From: Chitinophaga sp. CF418
GTDB lineage: Bacteria > Bacteroidota > Bacteroidia > Chitinophagales > Chitinophagaceae
DNA: 64,000 nt
Direction: 5' to 3'
Assembly (NCBI RefSeq): GCF_900142925.1
Contig: NZ_FRCN01000015.1
Span: 1 to 64,000 of the forward strand
Position 1 is the first letter of the stretch. Each line of letters opens with the position of its first letter. The notes beneath the pieces were generated by a model. It did no database searches. It was not told the DNA's origin and was given only the letters and a program-made list of their open reading frames with translations. The translations under genes and the position numbers were made by a program. Below are positions 41,989 to 50,891 of the stretch, piece after piece.

Positions 41989-43140
41989 TCACTTATCTAT
42001 CGACTCCAGCGCCCTGTTCAACACCTCTTCATACAGGGCTTCATATTGCGGGATGATATTATCGATATGAAAACGCTGTGCCTGTTCCAGGGCCCCCTTA
42101 CGCATGGTGGCCAGCAGCTCTTCATCCATCAGCAGCCTGGTAGCATGCTCCGCCATACTGTCCACATCGCCGACAGGGCTTAGGTAACCGGTCTTCCCGT
42201 GAATGTTCACCTCCGGCAGCCCACCGGCATTGGAAGAGATCACCGGCACTTCTGCAGCCATGGCTTCCAGGGCCGCAAGACCGAAACTTTCATACTCAGA
42301 AGGCAGTACAAATAGGTCAGCAATTGACATCACATCTTCCAGCTGCTCCTGTTTACCCACAAAGCGGATATCCCCGCAAAGATGCAAGTCCCGGCACATA
42401 GCTTCAATAGCTGGCCTGTCAGGACCATCGCCGACCAGCAGCAGTTTGGCAGGTACTTTTTCCCTTACCTTCTGGAAGATCTTTACTACGTCGGGAACGC
42501 GTTTCACCTTACGGAAGTTGGACACGTGCAGCAGGATCTTTTCTCCGTTGGGAGCAATGGCGTTCCTGAAATGCAGCAATTCCTTTTCCCGGCGTTTAAA
42601 GCGATCGGTATCCACGAAGTTGTAGATCACTTCGATGTCTTTCTCGATCTGAAAGGATTTGTATGTTTCTTCCCGGAGATTATTGGATACTGCGGTAATA
42701 GCGTCCGACTCGTTGATAGAGAAGGTCACCACCGGGGCATAGGTCTTATCCTTACCTACCAGGGTAATATCTGTACCATGGAGGGTTGTGATAAAAGGTA
42801 CAATCCTGCCTTGTTTGCTGACAATCTGTTTTGCCAGGTAGGCGGTAGATGCATGCGGAATAGCATAATGTACGTGCAGCAGGTCTAATTGCTGGTTAAG
42901 TATAACATCCACCATGGTGCTGCTCAATGCAGACTCATAAGGAGGAAAATCGAAAAGCGGGTAAGTAGGGACTTGCACTTCATGATAATATATGTTGGCA
43001 TGAAAGGCATTCAGTCGCACGGGTTGCTGATAGGTAATAAAATGGACCATATGCCCTTTATCTGCCAGCGCCTTACCCAATTCCGTTGCCAGTACGCCGC
43101 TACCCCCATAAGTTGGGTAACATACTATTCCAATTCGCAT
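41989..43140 (-). CDS. bshA: N-acetyl-alpha-D-glucosaminyl L-malate synthase BshA
   Basis: 383 residues, a GT4 glycosyltransferase that joins GlcNAc from UDP-GlcNAc to L-malate, the first step of bacillithiol synthesis. The N-terminus GIVCYPTYGGSGVLATELG is diagnostic of BshA. Also present are HVHYAIPHASTAYLAKQ, TTLHGTDITLVG, HVSNFRKVKR, LLVGDGPDRP and PSEYESFGLAALEAMA (the E-x7-E donor motif). No bshB or bshC is near. Bacillithiol is the main low-molecular-weight thiol of many Bacteroidota, consistent with the peroxide-defence genes in the window. Confidence 0.95.
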   Translation of the reverse strand: MRIGIVCYPTYGGSGVLATELGKALADKGHMVHFITYQQPVRLNAFHANIYYHEVQVPTYPLFDFPPYESALSSTMVDVILNQQLDLLHVHYAIPHASTAYLAKQIVSKQGRIVPFITTLHGTDITLVGKDKTYAPVVTFSINESDAITAVSNNLREETYKSFQIEKDIEVIYNFVDTDRFKRREKELLHFRNAIAPNGEKILLHVSNFRKVKRVPDVVKIFQKVREKVPAKLLLVGDGPDRPAIEAMCRDLHLCGDIRFVGKQEQLEDVMSIADLFVLPSEYESFGLAALEAMAAEVPVISSNAGGLPEVNIHGKTGYLSPVGDVDSMAEHATRLLMDEELLATMRKGALEQAQRFHIDNIIPQYEALYEEVLNRALESIDK

Positions 43141-43383
43141 GTGTTGTTGTTTAAAACTTTATAGCCAAACGCTTAGTGCCAACGTTTAGCACAGAATGCA
43201 GAACGCCTCACGCAGAACACAGTTTACGTTAATACAGGGTACAAAATTATAACATTTTAAGCTGACATTGCCGGTAAATGGTATTAGCGGCGTGTTAAGC
43301 CTGTCATGTAAAATATATGTATGATAAACCCATTTGAATAACAATGTTATTTAATTAGTTTTAGTCCCAAAATCGATGTGCTT

Positions 43384-44760
43384 ATGAGAAATTACCTGCT
43401 GCCTGCGCTGTTGGCCTTTACCATTCCGGTATGTGCACAACAGCAGGAGAGCGATTCCCTGGTTTTAAGACAACTGGCAACCGAAGTCCTGACACATAGT
43501 AAGGCATACTCAAATTTGAGAGATCTTACCCAGCAGGTAGGGGGCCGTCTTGCCGGCTCTCCACAAATGGTGAAAGCTGAAAAATGGGGTGAAAAGGTAT
43601 TGAAGGATGCCGGCGCAGACACTGTTTATATGCAGGCCTGCCAGGTACCTCATTGGGTAAGAGGCGCTAAGGAAGAGGTGCGTATCATCTCCCGCCGTCG
43701 CGACTTTATTCCACCGCTGAATGTGCTGGCACTGGGTAACTCTGTTGGTAGTGCCCCTTCAGGGATCACCGCCCCTGTGCTGGAAGTATCCTCTTTCGAA
43801 GACCTGGAAGCAAAAAAGGACCAGGTAAAAGGCAAGATCGTGTTTTATAATTACGCCTTTAAACCCGAGTTCATCCGCACTTTCGAGTCTTACGGAGACG
43901 CTGTGAGATACCGCGGACAGGGCGCGAGCCGTGCGGCCAAATACGGTGCACTGGCAGTAGTGGTACGGTCTATGACCCATGGAGCCAACAACTTACCGCA
44001 TACAGGCGCCATGCACTATAATGACTCCTTCCCTAAGATCCCCGCTGTGGCCATCGGTCTGGAAGATGCTGAGCTGTTAAGCAACAGGCTGAAAGGAGAG
44101 TCAGACATGAAACTGTACCTGAAAACCAATTGTAAAATGCTGCCTGATACCACAGGGCACAACGTAATCGGTGAAATCCGCGGTACAGAATTCCCCGACC
44201 AGATCATTACCGTAGGCGGACACCTGGATTCCTGGGATGTAAACCAGGGAGCGCATGACGACGGTACCGGCTGTGTACAGTCTGTTGAGTTGCTACGTGC
44301 TTTCAAGGCGGCGGGCATTAAACCTAAACGTACCATCCGTATAGTGCTGTTTGCCAATGAAGAGAATGGTTCCCGCGGAGGTAAGAAATATGCGGCAGAG
44401 GCGAAAGCGAAAGGAGAGCACCATATATTCGCATTGGAAAGCGATGCAGGCGGTTTTACACCCCGTGGCTTTTCATTCACAATGCCGGCGGAAAAACAGG
44501 CTAAGATCATCTCCTGGGCCCCTTTATTCCGCCCTTATGACGTATATGACTTTACATCTGCCGGCGGAGGCGTGGACGTAGGAGAACTGTACGAAGCAAT
44601 AGGTACCCCAATGGGTGAACTAATGCCAGACTCCCAGCGTTATTTTGATCTGCATCATGCTGCCAATGATACCTTTGAAGCCGTGAACAAGAGAGAGCTG
44701 GAACTGGGCGCTTTCAGTATGGCAGGGTTGATCTATCTGATCGATAAATACGGACTTTAA
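43384..44760 (+). CDS. Secreted M28-family metallopeptidase (carboxypeptidase Q-like)
   Basis: 458 residues from the ATG at 43384 (a GTG two codons earlier is also possible). Signal peptide MRNYLLPALLAFTIPVCAQ. A PA-type insert domain (about 100-200) precedes the M28 zinc domain: VGGHLDSWDVNQGAHDDGTG with the His and Asp metal ligands, FANEENGSRGG with the catalytic Glu, and ALESDAGGF. The last ligand is in the LHHAANDTFE region. This arrangement follows plasma glutamate carboxypeptidase (carboxypeptidase Q). It probably trims peptides in the periplasm. It stands 26 bases before a small membrane-anchored protein. Confidence 0.92.
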   Translation: MRNYLLPALLAFTIPVCAQQQESDSLVLRQLATEVLTHSKAYSNLRDLTQQVGGRLAGSPQMVKAEKWGEKVLKDAGADTVYMQACQVPHWVRGAKEEVRIISRRRDFIPPLNVLALGNSVGSAPSGITAPVLEVSSFEDLEAKKDQVKGKIVFYNYAFKPEFIRTFESYGDAVRYRGQGASRAAKYGALAVVVRSMTHGANNLPHTGAMHYNDSFPKIPAVAIGLEDAELLSNRLKGESDMKLYLKTNCKMLPDTTGHNVIGEIRGTEFPDQIITVGGHLDSWDVNQGAHDDGTGCVQSVELLRAFKAAGIKPKRTIRIVLFANEENGSRGGKKYAAEAKAKGEHHIFALESDAGGFTPRGFSFTMPAEKQAKIISWAPLFRPYDVYDFTSAGGGVDVGELYEAIGTPMGELMPDSQRYFDLHHAANDTFEAVNKRELELGAFSMAGLIYLIDKYGL

Positions 44761-44785
44761 TCCTTACCTGTATCAAATAAACAAT

Positions 44786-45163
44786 ATGCGCAGATTCCTT
44801 TTTATGGTGGTGGGTGGCGTACTTGTGGTGTTGGCCCTTTTTTTCATGTATAGATACTATTTCGTATTTGGTCGCGGGGTAAAAGCCGGTGAGCTGAATT
44901 ATTTCGTAGAGAAGGGATATGTCTTCAAGACATTTGAAGGCCGCCTTATCCAGAGCGGCTACCGCTCTAAACAGCCCGGTGCACTGCAGTCAAATGAATT
45001 TCAGTTCTCTGTGACAGATAAACGTATTGCCGAACGTCTCATGACCTGCAGCGGAAAGTTCGTAGAGCTGCACTACAAGGAATACCTGGCTGCACTTCCC
45101 TGGCGCGGGGTCAGCAACTTCGTTGTGGACAGTGTGATTACGGTGAAAGAAGTAGGTAATTAG
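44786..45163 (+). CDS. Membrane-anchored small protein, conserved in Bacteroidota
   Basis: 125 residues. One N-terminal helix (VGGVLVVLALFFMYRYYF) with the rest outside the cytoplasm: VKAGELNYFVEKGYVFKTFEGRL, FQFSVTDKRIAERL and VELHYKEYLAALPWRG. Database entries of this type are often labelled 6-phosphogluconate dehydrogenase, but it has no dehydrogenase fold, so that label would be wrong. Function is unknown. It is co-directional with the M28 peptidase and ends at a shared hairpin. Confidence 0.75.
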   Translation: MRRFLFMVVGGVLVVLALFFMYRYYFVFGRGVKAGELNYFVEKGYVFKTFEGRLIQSGYRSKQPGALQSNEFQFSVTDKRIAERLMTCSGKFVELHYKEYLAALPWRGVSNFVVDSVITVKEVGN

Positions 45164-45170
45164 AAAAGAG

Positions 45171-45205
45171 ATCAGGAATGGAGATATAATTCATTCCTGA
45201 TTTTC
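45171..45205. terminator. Hairpin terminator between converging genes
   Basis: ATCAGGAATG pairs with CATTCCTGAT across an 11-base loop, followed by TTTTC on the plus strand. Confidence 0.75.
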
Positions 45206-45912
45206 TATTGTGCCAGCAGTAGAAATATGGCCGGTTTCTTATGCAGCTCCGGCAATTGCTGTTTCCACGCCTTTACAGATTTTGTCCGGATAAATTCTTC
45301 GGGTCCGGTTATATCAGCTGCTACGCACACCTGCGTAGTTTCTTTACAGTTATCCAGTATATCTTTCAGCAGCTGATTATTACGGTAGGGCGTTTCTATA
45401 AAAAGCTGGGTCTGTTGTTTCTTTTGCGATTGCATTTCAAGGTCGCGTATCGCCTTTATTCTTTCCGGCGGTTTTACCGGCAGGTAGCCCACGAACTGGA
45501 AGTTCTGTCCGTTCATGCCTGAGGCCATCAGGGCCAGCAGCATGGAGTTAGGGCCGACCATGGGAATGACCTGCGCATTAATGGCATGAGCCACCTGTAC
45601 TACAAGATGTCCCGGATCGGCAATAGCCGGACAGCCCGCTTCACTGATCACCCCGATATCCTTTCCTGAGAGTAATATTTGTTTGGCCAATGCAGTATCC
45701 GGCGGATGATTTTCATGCATCAGCAGTAACTGCAGGGCATCTATGTTGATACTTTTATCCAGCGCCTTCAGGTACCGCCGGGCGGTACGTTCATTCTCCA
45801 CGAAGAATACGCTGATCTGCTGTATTACAGGTGTAACATAGGCCGGAATAGTATGGAGGGTATCCGGGCTGAGTACAGTAGGGATCAGGTATACTTTACC
45901 AGGTTGCGCCAT
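45205..45912 (-). CDS. RsmI-like SAM-dependent methyltransferase
   Basis: 235 residues, of the tetrapyrrole-methylase/RsmI family. GKVYLIPTVLSP opens the fold, GVISEAGCPAIADPGH is the SAM-binding signature, and VIPMVGPNSMLLALMASGMNG and FIETPYRN follow. RsmI methylates the ribose of 16S rRNA C1402. This protein is shorter than the E. coli enzyme and lacks the C-terminal extension; Bacteroidota often carry such a second, shorter paralog whose target is unproven. It overlaps the stop of the upstream EI24-type gene by 17 bases. Confidence 0.85.
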   Translation of the reverse strand: MAQPGKVYLIPTVLSPDTLHTIPAYVTPVIQQISVFFVENERTARRYLKALDKSINIDALQLLLMHENHPPDTALAKQILLSGKDIGVISEAGCPAIADPGHLVVQVAHAINAQVIPMVGPNSMLLALMASGMNGQNFQFVGYLPVKPPERIKAIRDLEMQSQKKQQTQLFIETPYRNNQLLKDILDNCKETTQVCVAADITGPEEFIRTKSVKAWKQQLPELHKKPAIFLLLAQ

Positions 45913-46675
45913 GAAGTAATTTTTTGTCTGATAAATGGATGGTGGCAGCTATCACCGCATAGGAAGGCGCCAGTACCCAACCGAGGATCGGGATGAACAT
46001 CAGGATATAAAACACGATACCATTTCCCAGCGCTATACCCCTATGATCTTTGATAAACCTGATACTCTGCCTGGTGCTCATCTGATGCCGCTCACAACTG
46101 TAATCGACCATGGAAAAACCATAGAAATAGCACTCTATGAAGAAGGCAAACAACGGTGTGATCCAGCCGACTACCGGTATGAACGACAATACGATCAGTA
46201 ACAGAACGGCAACGGTCTGATACAGCATATTGCGCAGCGAAATAGATATCCCCCTGGCCATATCTTTCAGGAACTGCTGCATGCTGAAGGGGAATTCCCG
46301 GCGCTCCAGGATGGCCTCTGTTTTCTCTGAGAGATAGGCAAACAGGGGAGATCCCAGAATGAGGAAAAGGTACTTATAGTAGGAAAAATACAGTAGCAGG
46401 ATCATGATCCTGATGGAGAACGCCAGCAGGATAAAGAAGAAGCTGACCCAGCTGCTCTCAAGGTCCTGGATCCATATTTTCAATGGAAGCAGGTTAAACA
46501 GGTATTCGACAAAATCTCCCGAATATCCCCAGACGAAATAACTTCCTGTCATGAACAATATGCAGTACAGGATACCGGGTACGAGTATCCATTTCCATAA
46601 CTTGTGCTGCATGATAAACTGATGTGCTTTCCCGTAGGCCTGAATGGCGGCCAGCACTTCTCTGAATGAAAACAA
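45896..46675 (-). CDS. EI24/CysZ-like membrane protein
   Basis: 259 residues with about four to six hydrophobic segments: WILVPGILYCILFMTGSYFV near the start, a large middle membrane pair, and VAVLLLIVLSFIPVVGWI near 165. The short amphipathic parts (SLRNMLYQTV, STRQSIRFIKDHRGIALGNG) fit the EI24/CysZ family. CysZ imports sulfate in Proteobacteria; the role in Bacteroidota is not established. It is coupled to the following methylase by an overlap. Confidence 0.85.
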   Translation of the reverse strand: MFSFREVLAAIQAYGKAHQFIMQHKLWKWILVPGILYCILFMTGSYFVWGYSGDFVEYLFNLLPLKIWIQDLESSWVSFFFILLAFSIRIMILLLYFSYYKYLFLILGSPLFAYLSEKTEAILERREFPFSMQQFLKDMARGISISLRNMLYQTVAVLLLIVLSFIPVVGWITPLFAFFIECYFYGFSMVDYSCERHQMSTRQSIRFIKDHRGIALGNGIVFYILMFIPILGWVLAPSYAVIAATIHLSDKKLLHGATW

Positions 46676-46775
46676 ATTCCTGGAATTTTAGTGTTAGTTA
46701 TTCGCTATAAGCATTGATCCGGTTGTAAATAACTAAAAATCAGTGGAACAATGGTAAAAAATATAGGGCGGCAAT

Positions 46776-46813
46776 AAAAAACCTGCCAGCTTATGCAACT
46801 GGCAGGCTTTTTT
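46776..46813 (-). terminator. Terminator of the PorP/SprF gene
   Basis: CCTGCCAG pairs with CTGGCAGG across an 8-base loop, with A5 and T6 flanks. It ends the minus-strand porP/sprF transcript. Confidence 0.88.
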
Positions 46814-46829
46814 GAAATGATTTATCAGA

Positions 46830-47846
46830 TCAGAACCTTGGACACAAGGTTCTGTACTTACTTCCTTCATTGCGTCTGTGTACGTAAATGATGGAAAGCT
46901 CCATGCCACCACGATAGTTAGATGCCGGTTTCAGCGTAGATACGTTCATATCGTAAGAAGCGCCGATGGTGAAACCGTTGATCTCCAGACCTACATATGG
47001 GTTGATCGCATCTTTCAGACGGTACCAGCTACCGAGGTAGAAGGTAGTCGGGTTTTCGTCATCGCCATTCAGGTTGAAACCGTAAGCACCGCCGAAAGCG
47101 AATTCGGAAGCCGTACTTTGTTTCATATAGAGGGCGCTGAAGTGCAGACGATTAGTACCATTTACCGGAACGGAACCACCACCGTGAGCTGTCCAGCGGG
47201 CAGTCAGTCGATTGTTGTTCTGCGCCATGAACGTTTCCGTAGGCTGCGTGATGTGATAATAGGAAGCACCCAGGTAGATGTTGGATGATTCTCCCACCAG
47301 ACCGTTATAGAGGATACCGATATTAGGATCGAGATAGGTGACAGTCGGGTTTACAAAAGTTTCACCACTTGGGATGGCAGGATTGTAACCGTTATTGTCT
47401 ATCTGGTTTTCAAATACCAGTTTTGTCTGATCGAGTCGCTTTTGTACGTAAGTAGCCTGTAAGCCTACAGCCAGGGTATGGTTTCCTTCCGGGTCCAGAC
47501 CTTTATGGTAAGCCGTACTAAAGCTGAGATAGGTAGAGGTCAGTGCACCGCCGCCGGTCCTGTCGTACATAGCCATTACCCCTACACCCCAGATGTCGGT
47601 ATAGGACAGCACATTCTTCAGGATTCCGAAGTCTACTGCTGCAGTACCGGTGGTGAATGGAGTCGAGATACTTCTCCACTGTGAACGATAGTTCCCTGAA
47701 ACACGAAAGTCGCCTGAAAACAGGCCTGTAAATGCCGGATTAAGAGTGAGTGGGGAGGCAAAGAACTGCGAAAAATGCGGGTCCTGCGCCCTGGCCGGGT
47801 TCATCAGATAAAGGGCAATCGTGAAAAACAGCAACACTTTTTTCAT
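46830..47846 (-). CDS. PorP/SprF-family type IX secretion membrane protein
   Basis: 338 residues from the ATG at 47846 (MKKVLLFFTIALYLMNPARA signal peptide, then QDPHFSQFFASPLTLNPAFTG). That mature start is the family hallmark. The remainder is an outer-membrane barrel, with NYRSQWRSI, ILYNGLVGESSNIYLGASYYH and a closing GGMELSIIYVHR. PorP/SprF proteins act in T9SS, often pairing with a large SprB-like or CTD-bearing surface protein. No such partner adjoins this copy, so its cargo is not visible here. Confidence 0.92.
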   Translation of the reverse strand: MKKVLLFFTIALYLMNPARAQDPHFSQFFASPLTLNPAFTGLFSGDFRVSGNYRSQWRSISTPFTTGTAAVDFGILKNVLSYTDIWGVGVMAMYDRTGGGALTSTYLSFSTAYHKGLDPEGNHTLAVGLQATYVQKRLDQTKLVFENQIDNNGYNPAIPSGETFVNPTVTYLDPNIGILYNGLVGESSNIYLGASYYHITQPTETFMAQNNNRLTARWTAHGGGSVPVNGTNRLHFSALYMKQSTASEFAFGGAYGFNLNGDDENPTTFYLGSWYRLKDAINPYVGLEINGFTIGASYDMNVSTLKPASNYRGGMELSIIYVHRRNEGSKYRTLCPRF

Positions 47847-48049
47847 AAAACAATACTTAATAGTATAGGGTTTTCTCATGGTTCCATGTGAAGGTACACA
47901 ATGCTACTCATATTTCAAATTAAAAATATATAACATTGCTTATGAGAAAGCCCTAAAGTGTTATTAATGAATGACTAAACGAAAGAGTTTTTCTTTGGTT
48001 GACTACTCATTTCCTCTAAAGAAGATCCTATCTGTTGGTATCCTGGTTC

Positions 48050-48703
48050 TTACTGCTGTAGTTTATTTCCAAATGCGAGGTCTCCGGCATCTCCAAGCCC
48101 TGGTACAATGTATCCTTTGGCTGTCAGTTCATCATCAATATCACCGGCCCAAATGCTCAGGTTACTATCGGCATGTCTCTGAACATATTCTATTCCCACG
48201 GTACAGGCTATGGCTACGACGAGGTGAATATGTTTGGGTTTACCCAGACTTTGCAGGTGTTCGATGGTTTTCACCAGGGACGCGCCCGTTGCCAGCATGG
48301 GATCGGATAATATAACTACCTGACCGTCAATGGAAGGGCTGGACACGTATTCCAGGTTGATATCGAAGGTGCCGTCGTGTTTATGCTTACGGTAAGCAGA
48401 AATGAAGGCATGATCAGCTTTGTCAAAGTAGTGAAGCAAGCCCTGATGGAGCGCTAATCCTGCCCTCAGGATGGTAGCCAGAACGGGTTGTTGTTTCAAC
48501 ACCCTGCAATTGGCAATACCCAGTGGTGTCTGAACTTCCTTCTCTTCGTATTCCAACGTTTTACTGATCTCGTAAGCGGCTATTTCTCCGAGTCTTTCCA
48601 TATTGCGCCTGAAGCGCATGCGGTCTGTCTGTACTTCCACGCTTCTGATCTCACTTAACCAGTTTCCTACTAACGAATTGGTACTACTTAGATTCACTAT
48701 CAT
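48050..48703 (-). CDS. upp: Uracil phosphoribosyltransferase
   Basis: 217 residues. It makes UMP from uracil and PRPP in pyrimidine salvage. VLATILRAGLALHQGLL, LSDPMLATGASL (PRPP loop) and the C-terminal GDAGDLAFG (uracil-binding) are diagnostic. Length and start agree with the family. It is monocistronic between PorP/SprF and a VWA protein gene. Confidence 0.96.
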   Translation of the reverse strand: MIVNLSSTNSLVGNWLSEIRSVEVQTDRMRFRRNMERLGEIAAYEISKTLEYEEKEVQTPLGIANCRVLKQQPVLATILRAGLALHQGLLHYFDKADHAFISAYRKHKHDGTFDINLEYVSSPSIDGQVVILSDPMLATGASLVKTIEHLQSLGKPKHIHLVVAIACTVGIEYVQRHADSNLSIWAGDIDDELTAKGYIVPGLGDAGDLAFGNKLQQ

Positions 48704-48763
48704 GTATGCAAAATACCAAAATTTTCAGAGCCTGGAAATGTAAATAACAATAAAGTAACGAAA

Positions 48764-48797
48764 AGACCGGTCACGGGCTTGAAACCCATGACCGGTC
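48764..48797 (-). terminator. Terminator of the VWA/DUF3520 gene
   Basis: The 10-bp stem AGACCGGTCA/TGACCGGTCT has an inner GGG/CCC pairing; TTTTC follows on the minus strand. Confidence 0.8.
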
Positions 48798-48832
48798 TGA
48801 CACAAACAATGAATTAAGACCGGTGTACAGAA

Positions 48833-50779
48833 CTATTTCGTACCATGATTGTTACTAAGTAATTGTGCTTTTTTAACCAATTGAATGAATTCTGCACGAT
48901 ATCCTTCTTCGTCCGTACCACGGGCATTTCCGGCCAGTTTCAGAACCTGGTCCCAGGTAGCGTTTCCTTTATGTTCTGAATTACGCAGCAGCAGTCCGAA
49001 GTCGGCAACTGCAGTGGCCATACGGAAATCTTCGGGAGCTGCTGTTATATCCTGCTGTTTCCAGTATAATACCTGTGTGATCAGCTGACTGGTACTGGCT
49101 TTAGGCTCTTTATAGCGCAGTTTCACGGTGAGCACTTCTGAACTGTTTCCTGCGGGTTGTTTTGCCAGCTGGTATTTCAACGGATCTACCGCCAGCGGTT
49201 GATTGCTCCCTTTACTTGCAGTAACGATCTCGTACAGGGCAGTCACAGTATGGCCTGCACCCATATCTCCCGCATCTTTTTTATCGTTGTTAAAATCCTC
49301 GTTCTGCAGCATTCTGTTTTCATAACCTACCAGCCTGTACGATTGTACATACTTAGGATTGAATTCTATCTGTAGCTTAACATCTTTCGCAATGGTGAAC
49401 AATGTACCGCCAAACTCTGTAACGAACGTGCGGCGGGCCTCTTCGAAGTTATCGATGTAAGCATAGTTGCCATTTCCTTTGTCTGCCAGTATTTCCAGTT
49501 TATTGTCCTTATAGTTGCCCATTCCAAAACCCAGTACGGAGAGGAAAATACCTTTTTCACGTTCCCTCTCAATAATGCGTTGCAGTTCTCCATCGCTGGA
49601 AGGGCCTACGTTAAAGTCGCCATCAGTAGCGATGATCACGCGGTTATTGCCGTTCTGCAACAGGTGCTCTGCTGCTGTTTTGTATGCCAGCAGGATGCCT
49701 TCTCCACCGGCAGTAGAGCCACCGGCTTCCAGTTTGTCGAGCGCATCGAGAATAGCAGTTTTATTTTCTCCGGAGGTAGAAGGCAGCACCAGTCCCGCCG
49801 CGCCTGCATATACCACTATCGCTACTTTGTCAACTGGCCTTAACTGGCCTGTCAGTGCTTTGAAGGCCTGTTTTACCAGTGGTAATCTTTGTGGGCCGGA
49901 CATAGAGCCGGATACATCTATCAGGAAGACGAGGTTGGAAGGAGGAAGATTGTCTTTTGACATGTCTTTACCTTTCAGCGCAATACGCACCAGCTGGTGA
50001 TCTGTATTCCAGGGACAAACAGCCATATCGGTATGTATGGCAACCGGAGCTTCGCCGGTAGGATTACCGTATTTGTAATCGAAATAATTGATCATTTCTT
50101 CTACTCTTACTGCATCAGCAGGAGGCATATCCCCATTGTTCAGGAAACGCCTGATATTGGAGTAGGAAGCGCGGTCCACATCAATGGAGAAAGTGCTGAG
50201 CGGTTGATCTGTGACGGTATGGAAGATGTTCTCATTCACAGGGCTGTAATCTTCTGTCTGATGGTCGTAATACCCGGTAGAGGCAGTCGTTGCACCATAC
50301 ATGTTACCACTGATCATCTTCACGTCCTTTCTCGACGCATAGCCTGTCACCACTACTTCATTCATTACCGGTGCTGGCGCCGGTACCGATTTGTCCATGA
50401 CTACCCGCTGTTTGAGGTTTTTGATCTTAATATCATCCGCAGTAGCTGGAACCGGTTTTAAGCGGATATTGAGTTTAGCTTTCTGGTCAGCAGAGACAAG
50501 CAGTGTATCTGTTTTGTAACCTGTAAACGCGACATAAATAGTAGCCTGTTTTCCATCAAAGGAAATACTGAACTGGCCTTTTTTATTGGTAGTTACCTTT
50601 GCCTTGTTGGTAGCTGAAGTTGTTAGTTGCACCATGGCGCCTGCCAGTGGTGTTTTGGTATTATGATCGGTGACAGTCCCCTCTATTTTATGTTGGGATT
50701 GCGCCAGTCCGGGAGCAGATATGCTTGATATACCGAGGATGATGAGTCCTGTCAGCAGGAGGAAGAGATGTCTTTGCAT
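48833..50779 (-). CDS. Secreted VWA protein (YfbK/DUF3520 type) with SusC-like N-terminal module
   Basis: 648 residues from the ATG at 50779 (signal peptide ending GLAQ). First comes a carboxypeptidase regulatory-like domain (HKIEGTVTDHNTKTPLAGA), then MNEVVVTGYASRKDVK, which resembles the region just before the plug of SusC/TonB receptors. Then vWF_N (FSIDVDRASYSNIRRFLNN), a vWA domain with the adhesion site DVSGSMSG and IATDGDFNVG, and a C-terminal DUF3520-type region (DFRMATAVADFGLLLRNSEH). YfbK-like proteins are envelope proteins of unknown role. The SusC-type lead-in is unusual for a non-receptor. Confidence 0.88.
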   Translation of the reverse strand: MQRHLFLLLTGLIILGISSISAPGLAQSQHKIEGTVTDHNTKTPLAGAMVQLTTSATNKAKVTTNKKGQFSISFDGKQATIYVAFTGYKTDTLLVSADQKAKLNIRLKPVPATADDIKIKNLKQRVVMDKSVPAPAPVMNEVVVTGYASRKDVKMISGNMYGATTASTGYYDHQTEDYSPVNENIFHTVTDQPLSTFSIDVDRASYSNIRRFLNNGDMPPADAVRVEEMINYFDYKYGNPTGEAPVAIHTDMAVCPWNTDHQLVRIALKGKDMSKDNLPPSNLVFLIDVSGSMSGPQRLPLVKQAFKALTGQLRPVDKVAIVVYAGAAGLVLPSTSGENKTAILDALDKLEAGGSTAGGEGILLAYKTAAEHLLQNGNNRVIIATDGDFNVGPSSDGELQRIIEREREKGIFLSVLGFGMGNYKDNKLEILADKGNGNYAYIDNFEEARRTFVTEFGGTLFTIAKDVKLQIEFNPKYVQSYRLVGYENRMLQNEDFNNDKKDAGDMGAGHTVTALYEIVTASKGSNQPLAVDPLKYQLAKQPAGNSSEVLTVKLRYKEPKASTSQLITQVLYWKQQDITAAPEDFRMATAVADFGLLLRNSEHKGNATWDQVLKLAGNARGTDEEGYRAEFIQLVKKAQLLSNNHGTK

Positions 50780-50868
50780 AGCACAATTTTTTAGTCTGCT
50801 AATAAGATGCAGCGTATCCACCCGATTCCATAAAACATGAAAAAAAAGTATGTAAACAGCACATTATT

Positions 50869-50876
50869 TACTTTTG
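50869..50876 (+). promoter_or_regulatory. -7 promoter element (TACTTTTG) of the AnmK gene
   Basis: A perfect TAnnTTTG, 15 bases before the ATG. No clear -33 element. Confidence 0.4.
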
Positions 50877-50891
50877 CACAAATTTTAGTGC

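Noticed and set aside
47971..48315. 114-codon plus-strand frame near upp
   Set aside because: It lies antisense to the conserved upp C-terminus and has no family match.
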